Source of the DNA: Dehalococcoidia bacterium UBA2991
GTDB taxonomy: Bacteria; Chloroflexota; Dehalococcoidia; Tepidiformales; Tepidiformaceae
Direction: 5' to 3'
DNA length: 64,000 nucleotides
NCBI GenBank assembly: GCA_002346645.1
Contig: DEAD01000013.1
Location: 41,260 to 105,259 of the forward strand
In this document: positions 51,770 through 59,312 of the stretch, in pieces
Numbering within the stretch: the first letter of the stretch is position 1
How the letters are laid out: every line of letters begins with the position of its first letter
Position numbers and translations under genes: made by a program
Notes under the pieces: generated by a model
The model's input: the letters and a program-made list of their open reading frames with translations, nothing else
What the model was told of the DNA's origin: nothing
The model's database searches: none

Positions 51770-52726
51770 ATGACTCTTGACTTTGCTACTACGGAACTAC
51801 TAAAGCAGCTGGCAGAAAGTGACAGCAAACCTTTACACATGGGCAGTGTTGACGAAGCGCGAACTTTCAGTGCCAGTATGGCGGACCAGCAAGGCCCTGC
51901 CCCAGCAATGTTCGGAGTTGAAGAACACAACCTCTCCACACCAGAAGGGACCATCCATCTCCGGGTATTGATTCCGCTAAAGCAACCCGCCGGAGTAATC
52001 GTGTATTACCACGGCGGAGGCTGGGTCATCGGTTCTATCGATGAGACTGACACCGTAGCGCGTAAGCTCGCCGAACGAACCTCCTGCTCAGTTGTTCTGG
52101 TCGAGTATCGTCTAGCACCCGAACATCGATTCCCCGCAGCCGTTAACGATTCCTATGCAGCTCTTAGCTGGGCCAGCGAACACCTCCCTGAAATATCAAG
52201 GCCCAATGCACCTTTATTTGTTGCGGGAGACAGCGCAGGGGGAAACCTTGCTGCAGTAATGGCGCTAAGAGCACGCGATCAAGGCGGTCCTCCGATCGCT
52301 GCACAGATCCTCATTTATCCAGTCACCGATGCCGACTTCGAACGCCCCTCTTACACTGATCCAGCAAACCAATTACTGCTAACACGTGAAGCAATGGCCT
52401 GGTTCTGGAACCACTATGCCCCGGAGCCAGAACACCGACAGAACACAGAGGCCTCACCCTTACGAGCGTCTGATCTTCGAGGACTTCCGCCAGCCGTCGT
52501 GCTGACCGCCGAACACGATGTGCTCCGCGATGAAGGCGAAGCTTATGCCGAACAACTACGGAAAGCTGGCGTACCGGTTAACTTCGTGCGCTACGAGGGC
52601 CAAACACATGGCTTTTTCACCCTGCTTATGCTGCCAGGAAGCGAAGCGGGATTTCAGCAAGTGGTCAAGGCCGTACGCACTATCATCCACGAGCAGTTCA
52701 ACAAAGCCGAGGAAGGGGTAATGTAG
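51770..52726 (+). CDS. HSL-family (bacterial hormone-sensitive-lipase-like) esterase
   Basis: Alpha/beta hydrolase of 318 aa, cytoplasmic. The HSL oxyanion motif HGGGW is at 81-85, the nucleophile GDSAGG has Ser155, and VEYRLAPEHRFPAAVND is typical. The acid Asp is near 253 (EHDVLRDEGE) and the catalytic His in THGFF. These enzymes hydrolyse short- to medium-chain esters. It is transcribed toward the Baeyer-Villiger-type monooxygenase 73 bp downstream. That pairing could split the esters or lactones the monooxygenase makes. Confidence 0.9.
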   Translation: MTLDFATTELLKQLAESDSKPLHMGSVDEARTFSASMADQQGPAPAMFGVEEHNLSTPEGTIHLRVLIPLKQPAGVIVYYHGGGWVIGSIDETDTVARKLAERTSCSVVLVEYRLAPEHRFPAAVNDSYAALSWASEHLPEISRPNAPLFVAGDSAGGNLAAVMALRARDQGGPPIAAQILIYPVTDADFERPSYTDPANQLLLTREAMAWFWNHYAPEPEHRQNTEASPLRASDLRGLPPAVVLTAEHDVLRDEGEAYAEQLRKAGVPVNFVRYEGQTHGFFTLLMLPGSEAGFQQVVKAVRTIIHEQFNKAEEGVM

Positions 52727-52799
52727 CAATGTGCCCTTACAAGAAGAGTAGTGTGCAGAGAATCCCTCTAAACAACCCGAGCTACCACGGAGGACAACC

Positions 52800-54461
52800 A
52801 TGACGATCGATACCAGCCGCGAAGAACTCGACGCTGTCGTCGTTGGAGCAGGATTCTCTGGGATGTACATGCTTTACCGCCTGCGCGATGTACTTGGCAT
52901 GTCAGCCCGTGTATTCGAAGCTGGGGACAACGTTGGAGGTACCTGGTACTGGAACCGCTACCCCGGAGCACGTTGCGACTCTGAGTCCTACGTCTATTGT
53001 TTTTCATTCGACAAGGACCTTGCCCAAGAGTGGACGTGGAGTGGCAAGTACCCAGAGCAACCCGAAATTCTGCGCTACCTCAATCACGTGTCGGAAAGAT
53101 TTGACCTTCGGCGCGACATTCAGTTCGAGACACGCGTTACCGAGGCACACTACCTCGAAGACTTAAATCGCTGGGAGATCAAGACAAACCAGGGAGACCA
53201 CGTACTCGCCCGCTACTTCATCACAGGCATCGGCTGCCTCTCGACCGGCCAGCTTCCTGATATTAATGGACGCGATAGCTTTGAAGGGGACTGGTACCAC
53301 ACCGGTTCATGGCCACACGAAGGAGTGGACTTCGCTGGCAAGCGTGTCGGGGTTATTGGCACCGGTTCAAGTGGGGTTCAATCGATCCCAGTGATCGCGG
53401 AGCAAGCAGAACACCTGACGGTCTTCCAACGCACACCGCAATACTCAATTCCAGCTCGACACGGCACCGTCACCCCAGAATTTCTCGATGAAGTTAAAGG
53501 ACGCTACGAGGAGATCTTCGAAAAGAACCGCTGGTCGAGAGCGGGCTTTCATTATGATGAAATAGAACGATCGGCACTCGAGGTCAACGACAAGGAGCGC
53601 CGGGAAATCTACGAGGCAGCCTGGGAGCAGGGGGGATTCCGTTTCGTGAACGCATCCTTCAGTGACATCGGCGCTGATCGACGAGCCAACGACACTGCTT
53701 CGGAATTCATACGGGCGAAGATCCGTGAAACTGTGCATGACCCAGAGACCGCCGAGAAGCTAGTACCTCGCTACCATCCATTCGGCTCTAGACGAACACT
53801 GATCGACACCAACTACTACGAGACCTACAACCGCGATAACGTCGACTTGATCGACATTCGTCACTCCCCTATCGAAGAGATCACTGCAAATGGTGTACGA
53901 ACCCAGGATGGTGAGTATGCGCTCGACATCATTGTCTTCGCGACCGGCTTCGACGCAATGACTGGTGCATTTAATCGTATTGACATCCGCGGACGAGGGG
54001 GCATCGCACTCAAGGAGAAATGGTCGGAGGGGCCAAAAATGTATTTGGGATTAGCCTCATCCGGGTTCCCCAACATGTTCACCATCACCGGCCCAGGCAG
54101 TCCTTCAGTGCTGAGTAACATGCCACCCACAATTGAGCAGCACGTCGAATGGATTTCCAAATTCCTCGACTACATGCGCACACATGACATTGAAAGCGCC
54201 GAAGCAGACGCCAGTGCCGAGGCTGACTGGGTCGACCACGTAAACGACATCGCGAGCACAACGATGTACCAACTTGCGGACTCCTGGTACCTAGGTGCCA
54301 ACATTCCTGGAAAACCGCGGGTTTTCATGCCCTACGCGGGAGGATTGGGCACCTACCGCAAGAAGTGCAATGAAGTTGCCGATGCCGGCTATGAGGGTTT
54401 TATGCTTACCAGCCAGAATCCCAAAGGCCTTCACTCTCAGGAACCCGTACTCAAGCAATGA
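52800..54461 (+). CDS. Baeyer-Villiger-type flavin monooxygenase
   Basis: 553 aa class B flavoprotein. The N-terminal FAD motif is VVGAGFSGMYMLYRL. The fingerprint FEGDWYHTGSWP (about 161-172) matches F-x-G-x3-H-T-x2-W-P of Baeyer-Villiger enzymes. The NADPH motif GVIGTGSSGVQ follows, and DIIVFATGFDAMTG is the conserved ATG block. Such enzymes insert oxygen into ketones to give esters or lactones; paralogues are common in marine SAR202-type bacteria. GGAGG precedes the ATG. The HSL esterase upstream is a plausible partner. Confidence 0.91.
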   Translation: MTIDTSREELDAVVVGAGFSGMYMLYRLRDVLGMSARVFEAGDNVGGTWYWNRYPGARCDSESYVYCFSFDKDLAQEWTWSGKYPEQPEILRYLNHVSERFDLRRDIQFETRVTEAHYLEDLNRWEIKTNQGDHVLARYFITGIGCLSTGQLPDINGRDSFEGDWYHTGSWPHEGVDFAGKRVGVIGTGSSGVQSIPVIAEQAEHLTVFQRTPQYSIPARHGTVTPEFLDEVKGRYEEIFEKNRWSRAGFHYDEIERSALEVNDKERREIYEAAWEQGGFRFVNASFSDIGADRRANDTASEFIRAKIRETVHDPETAEKLVPRYHPFGSRRTLIDTNYYETYNRDNVDLIDIRHSPIEEITANGVRTQDGEYALDIIVFATGFDAMTGAFNRIDIRGRGGIALKEKWSEGPKMYLGLASSGFPNMFTITGPGSPSVLSNMPPTIEQHVEWISKFLDYMRTHDIESAEADASAEADWVDHVNDIASTTMYQLADSWYLGANIPGKPRVFMPYAGGLGTYRKKCNEVADAGYEGFMLTSQNPKGLHSQEPVLKQ

Positions 54462-54612
54462 TTGAGCCACACTAAACATCCATAGGATGCACTACCGGCA
54501 TCAACTTACGAAAAGCATCTCTCAATAGAATTACAGCGCTCAACCTAAATTGCTTTAACCGCCTGGACCAAATTCCAAGAGGCCGTGAGTCAAATCTCCG
54601 GGTCTCTTCTAG

Positions 54613-54640
54613 TTGACTTTTAGAACATGAGTTCTATAAG
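54613..54640 (+). promoter_or_regulatory. SOS promoter: LexA box inside the imuB-dnaE2 promoter
   Basis: A perfect palindrome TAGAAC-ATGA-GTTCTA lies at 54621-54636. Its core GAAC-N4-GTTC is the Gram-positive/actinobacterial LexA box. It sits between -35 TTGACT (54613-54618) and -10 TATAAG (54635-54640), separated by 16 bp, so LexA binding would block polymerase. GGAG lies before the TTG start of imuB. It is the only clear match I found in the window. Confidence 0.78.
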
Positions 54641-54687
54641 GTGGCGCGGCAGCTCTCTGCTGTAAGGACATCATCCGGAGAAACGCA

Positions 54688-56133
54688 TTGCGGATCGTCT
54701 GCGTGCTCATCGCCCACCTAAGAGCCAAGGTCGAGCTAAGAAGAAAGCCTCACCTTCGGAAAAATCCGACTGTAATCATCGACCGATCCCTGGGGGAGCC
54801 AGTAATAGTCGACTATTTCCCATCCACCTCTGGAGTGGTAGCGGGAATGCCTCTCGAGGAGGCGCTTTCGCAGCACCCAAGCACCACCATATTGGAGGCA
54901 GACGAACCCTCCTACCGGCGTGTATTTCAACAAACGCTCCAGGCGCTAGAGGGGATTAGCGACAGAGTTGAGAAAGCAGAACTGGGCACAGCATATATTG
55001 GTATTGACGGACTTGAGGCACTGCATAGTAGCGAAGCTGCACTCTTGCACACCCTAAGGAAATCTATTCCCCACGATTTATCTCCACAGATTGGTGTGGC
55101 AGAGGCCAAGTTCCCTGCCTTCGTCGCTGCTCGCACGGGCAGAGGATCCAATACCGTCACTGTTCCTGCTAACGCGAGCAGATTTCTCGCTCCACGTTCA
55201 ATTGATCTACTGCCCCTCCCGAAAAGCGTGCGGCAAGGACTACTTCAATTCGGACTGCACAGCATGGGCGCCGTTGCGACCATGCTGCCCGAATTACTGA
55301 TCGACCAGTTTGGGAATGAGGGACGACGCGCCTGGGAGCTCTGCCAGGGCATCGATAAGAGCCCTCTTATTCCCACCACCACCGAAGAGACAGTGCCCGA
55401 ACACATTACCCTGCCTCTCGCCTCCACCTCACTAGAACTCATGTTGACGGGGGTTGATGCCCTACTAAGACGCGCATTCTCCCGGCCTACGGCCCGGGGA
55501 CGTTATGCAAGTCGAATCGATATAGCCTGCCAGCTACACGGATCTCCCCCCTGGGAAAAGACGTTCCACTTCCGAACAGGGATTGGGCGTTGGGAAGACG
55601 CATCCAGCAGCATCCGACGACTGTTAGAGAACGACCACCCAGAAGCACCTATCGAGGAGATCTTCTTGAAACTAACTGGCCTTAGCGAGGGGATGGGCGA
55701 ACAAATAGGGCTCTTTCCCGATATGCGAGAAGGTCTTGAGCCACGACTACTCGAGGTCGAGAGACAGCTCCAGTCGCGACTCGACGGAAATCCTGCGCTC
55801 TACCGGATGACCCCCATCGCACCATGGCACCCAGCTCCAGAGATGCGTGTGGTCCAGATGCCAATCGACCCCTTAGGGCGAGAGGGCATGCGCGCGCTCT
55901 CGCTACCCAATCCTGTAGCAGTGAAGGAAGATCCAGAGGGCCAGCCCATAGCTGTGAAACTGAAATATGGGTGGCACCAAGTCACCCATATAGAGGAGCA
56001 CTGGACCTTCGATCTCTGGTGGCTACCAGCACCCCTATGCCGTGCCTACTACCGCGTCAGCCATGAGGATGGCCAGCAGGTCACGCTCTTTCGCGATCAG
56101 CATGAAAACCGCTGGTACCAGCAAGCCTGCTAG
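54688..56133 (+). CDS. imuB: ImuB-like catalytically dead Y-family polymerase
   Basis: 481 aa, related to DinB/ImuB. The polymerase acids are absent: where DinB has HVDMDAFF, this reads CVLIAHLRAK, and where DinB has S-DEAF it reads LGTAYIGID. The little-finger-like region continues to about 330. QIGLF at 339-343 resembles the beta-clamp-binding consensus QLxLF. A C-terminal domain of about 130 aa rich in Trp follows (WTFDLWWLP, ENRWYQQAC). ImuB normally recruits DnaE2 to the clamp, so this is an accessory scaffold. The TTG start has GGAG. No ImuA/SulA-like gene precedes it. Confidence 0.85.
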   Translation: MRIVCVLIAHLRAKVELRRKPHLRKNPTVIIDRSLGEPVIVDYFPSTSGVVAGMPLEEALSQHPSTTILEADEPSYRRVFQQTLQALEGISDRVEKAELGTAYIGIDGLEALHSSEAALLHTLRKSIPHDLSPQIGVAEAKFPAFVAARTGRGSNTVTVPANASRFLAPRSIDLLPLPKSVRQGLLQFGLHSMGAVATMLPELLIDQFGNEGRRAWELCQGIDKSPLIPTTTEETVPEHITLPLASTSLELMLTGVDALLRRAFSRPTARGRYASRIDIACQLHGSPPWEKTFHFRTGIGRWEDASSSIRRLLENDHPEAPIEEIFLKLTGLSEGMGEQIGLFPDMREGLEPRLLEVERQLQSRLDGNPALYRMTPIAPWHPAPEMRVVQMPIDPLGREGMRALSLPNPVAVKEDPEGQPIAVKLKYGWHQVTHIEEHWTFDLWWLPAPLCRAYYRVSHEDGQQVTLFRDQHENRWYQQAC

Positions 56134-56146
56134 GCAAAGCTCCTCC

Positions 56147-59100
56147 GTGCCCAAAAATTTCGTCAATCTACATACACGGAGCTTCTACTCCTTTGGAGAA
56201 GGGGCTTCACACACTCACGAGCTACTGACTCGGGCAAAATCGTATGGCTACTCGGCCCTCGCTCTGACTGACACAAACCTCTGTGGAGCGTTGGAGTTCG
56301 CACGTCTGGCCAACAACATCGGGGTCAAGCCCATAACCGGCAGCGAGCTAGTACTGACAGACGAATCCCGTTTAGTGCTCCTCGCAAAAACACGTGAAGG
56401 CTACGCTAATATCTCACGGCTGCTTACTCTGGCGAATGCAGCAGATCGACAGAAGCCTCGGATTGACCCCTCTCATCTGCAGGATCACACCGAGGGCGTA
56501 ATTCTGCTAACTGGCGGACGTACCAGCCACCTTGCACGTCTAGCGACGGGAGGTCTCCACCAAGAGGCAATAGCTCTGCTGAACTGCTATCAAGAGTGGT
56601 ACGGGCCCGAATCGGTATACGTGGAACTCCAACAGAACTTCTTGCAAGGCGACACTGTACGAAACCACGAGCTAGCGGACCTAGCACAAGAGGTAGGTCT
56701 CCCATTAGTAGCCACCAATGACGTGCTCTACCACGACAGGAAACGCTACCGGCTACAACACGCACTAGCTGCTGCCAAACGCAATACAACGATCGATCGT
56801 GCACTACCTTTTATCCAACCCAATGCCCACCTCTCACTGAAGGCTCCAGAGGAGATGGCCTGCCTCTTCCACGACTACCCAGAGGCCATAGAGAACACCC
56901 TACGCATCGCAAATCTATGCCGTTTTAATCTGAGCACTGACCTTGGCTACACTCTGCCCGCTCCGTCAGTACCGACAGGAAACTCACCCGAAACTTACCT
57001 ACGACAACTCTGCGAGGAAGCGGCACGACGACGCTACGGCACCCTAACGGAACAGGTCCGCAAACGACTCGATGAGGAGTTCCGCTTAATCAACCAGAAC
57101 CACCTAGCTGGCTTCTTGCTGCTTTACCGAAAAATCGTGCAACTAGGCCGGTTGATCATGGAAGAACGGCGACTAATCCACCCCGACACACCCTTGGAAG
57201 AACGCCCACCAGGAAGAGGACGTGGATCCTCCGTCGCACTGTTAGTCGGCTACCTCATTGGTATCAGTCATATCGATCCATTGAGCTGGAACCTAACTCT
57301 AGAACGATTCATGCCAGAGGATATGACCACTGTCCCCGACATCGACCTCGACTTCCCCCGCTCAATTCGTGATGAGCTCATTACACGTGTACACCAGCAT
57401 TTTGGCGCAGAGTACGCGGTGCTCGTTGGAGCTATCTCTACCTACTCACTGAAAGGAGTCATCCAGGACCTGGGCAAGGCACTTGGGCTACCACGGGAAG
57501 ACCTACAGATACTTTCCAAACAGATCCAGCCGCAGGACTCAGAGCTACGGAACGTAATGCTTTCTCTTCCTGTCCTCCAAGAACGGGTGGATACGCCCGG
57601 CTGGCGCGAGCTAACAGAGCTGGCACCTCAACTTCTGCATGCGCCCCGCAGTCTCGGACAACACGTAGGTGGAATGATCCTGAGTGATAGCCCAATCCCA
57701 GACATGGTCCCTATCCGAGACGGAGCCATCACAGGGCGCTTCATCATGGATTGGAACAAGGACAGCGTAGCCGACGCCAATTTCGCCAAGATCGACATCC
57801 TCTCCCTGCCAGTACTCGATCAAATCGAGGAAGCACTGGACCTGATCGAGGAGCGAGAGGGAACAAGGCCCGACTTGAGCCGAATCGACCCCGAAGATCC
57901 AATTGTTTACGACATGATCAACGAGGGACGAACCAAGGGGGTCTTCCTACTTCAGTCACCAGCTCAACTTAAGATTTCACAGCGTCTGCTTTCCCGAAAC
58001 CTACTGGATCTGGCCTACCAGGTCGCACTCATCCGACCTGGAGTGGGAATGCAGGGAGGCGCCGTCTCACAGTTCATCGAACGACATCGGCACGGAACTA
58101 CATGGAAGTATGCACATCCACTGGAAGAGCGGGCGTTGGAACGTGGTTATGGCATCGTCATCTGGCAGGAACAGGTAGTCCAGCTGATCATGGACGTGGC
58201 CGGCATGACCGCTGCCGAAGCAGACGAGTTACGGCGCGATTTCACCCGACCACAGAACAAGCACTTGATCACGATACATAGACAACGCTTCTTAGAAGGA
58301 GCCCAGCGCAAGGGAGTACCTGAAGAAACAGCCCATGAAATCTTCAACAAGATCAATGGGCATTACATGTTTCCAGAGTCACATTCTCATGCCTTTGCCA
58401 TCAGTGCCTACCAGGCTGCCTGGCTAAAGCGACACTATCCTCTGGAGTTTTTTGTCGGGCTCGTCAACAACCAGCCCATGGGTTTCTATCCACTAGAAAC
58501 ACTGAAAGAAGATGCTCGTCGCTTCGACGTGCCTTTCCTTAATCCGTGCGTGAACCGAAGCGAGGTACGCACCATCCCCGACAACGGCTTTGTGCAGCTA
58601 GGGCTGCACATCGTAAAGGATGTAGGACAAGCAGCAGCAGAACTGATAGTTGCAGAGCGAGAGTTGCACGGTCCCTACATAGGTGCCGAAGACCTTGTAA
58701 GGCGAACTCGGATGAAACCACAGGCAGTACGATCACTGGTTGAAGCAGGAGCATTGGAGTCAATCGCCCCTAACCGCCGACTAGCTCTCTGGAATGCTGG
58801 CCTCTCGACCCCACCATCACGGGATGGGCAGCGCGCTTTCCCAAGATCGACGGCAGGCGTCATTCCTGAACTCGCTGACTTCAGTGCGTTTGAAAAAATG
58901 GCCGGGGAGTACCGCACTATGGGTGTCTATCCACGTGGACACCTAATGGAGTTTATAAGACCTACGCTGCCAGCTAACGTGCTGTTATGCGCAGAAACAG
59001 CGGAATTACCCGATAAAGCCGCTGTACATATATCTGGATGGCCCATCGCTCGACAGCACCCTCGCGGCAAAGAGGGCATGGCCTTCGTGACTATTGAGGA

Positions 59101-59290
59101 CGAAAGTGGAGAGGTACAGGTCGTCCTTTGGCCACATCTATTTGCCCGACACCAGAACGATCTACGGAGTCAGATCGTTCTGATCAGAGGGACGATCTCA
59201 CGCTGGGACGGCACCGCTACCATCACTGTTTCACACGTAAAACCAATTAGCACAGACATCCAAATGCCTGATGCCCATGACTGGCACTAA
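56147..59290 (+). CDS. dnaE2: Error-prone DNA polymerase III alpha subunit, DnaE2 type
   Basis: Translesion C-family polymerase of 1047 aa from GTG 56147, 13 bp after imuB; an open frame back to 56042 overlaps imuB and is not conserved. The PHP domain begins FVNLHTRSFYSFGEGASH; the canonical HxH is HTR here, so that nuclease site is probably inactive. The catalytic Asp residues are in PDIDLDF (398-402), with a further block KIDILSLPVLDQI. The thumb/fingers include GQHVGGMILSD and PESHSHAFAISAYQAAWLKRHYP. An OB-fold (about 965-1030) ends the protein. It forms a SOS mutasome with ImuB. Confidence 0.92.
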   Translation: MPKNFVNLHTRSFYSFGEGASHTHELLTRAKSYGYSALALTDTNLCGALEFARLANNIGVKPITGSELVLTDESRLVLLAKTREGYANISRLLTLANAADRQKPRIDPSHLQDHTEGVILLTGGRTSHLARLATGGLHQEAIALLNCYQEWYGPESVYVELQQNFLQGDTVRNHELADLAQEVGLPLVATNDVLYHDRKRYRLQHALAAAKRNTTIDRALPFIQPNAHLSLKAPEEMACLFHDYPEAIENTLRIANLCRFNLSTDLGYTLPAPSVPTGNSPETYLRQLCEEAARRRYGTLTEQVRKRLDEEFRLINQNHLAGFLLLYRKIVQLGRLIMEERRLIHPDTPLEERPPGRGRGSSVALLVGYLIGISHIDPLSWNLTLERFMPEDMTTVPDIDLDFPRSIRDELITRVHQHFGAEYAVLVGAISTYSLKGVIQDLGKALGLPREDLQILSKQIQPQDSELRNVMLSLPVLQERVDTPGWRELTELAPQLLHAPRSLGQHVGGMILSDSPIPDMVPIRDGAITGRFIMDWNKDSVADANFAKIDILSLPVLDQIEEALDLIEEREGTRPDLSRIDPEDPIVYDMINEGRTKGVFLLQSPAQLKISQRLLSRNLLDLAYQVALIRPGVGMQGGAVSQFIERHRHGTTWKYAHPLEERALERGYGIVIWQEQVVQLIMDVAGMTAAEADELRRDFTRPQNKHLITIHRQRFLEGAQRKGVPEETAHEIFNKINGHYMFPESHSHAFAISAYQAAWLKRHYPLEFFVGLVNNQPMGFYPLETLKEDARRFDVPFLNPCVNRSEVRTIPDNGFVQLGLHIVKDVGQAAAELIVAERELHGPYIGAEDLVRRTRMKPQAVRSLVEAGALESIAPNRRLALWNAGLSTPPSRDGQRAFPRSTAGVIPELADFSAFEKMAGEYRTMGVYPRGHLMEFIRPTLPANVLLCAETAELPDKAAVHISGWPIARQHPRGKEGMAFVTIEDESGEVQVVLWPHLFARHQNDLRSQIVLIRGTISRWDGTATITVSHVKPISTDIQMPDAHDWH

Positions 59291-59312
59291 TGAATTTAGT
59301 CCTAGCCGAATC

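Noticed and set aside
56042..56146. Upstream extension of dnaE2 to 56042
   Set aside because: It overlaps the coding end of imuB in another frame and has composition unlike a DnaE2 N-terminus. GTG 56147 starts just before the PHP domain.
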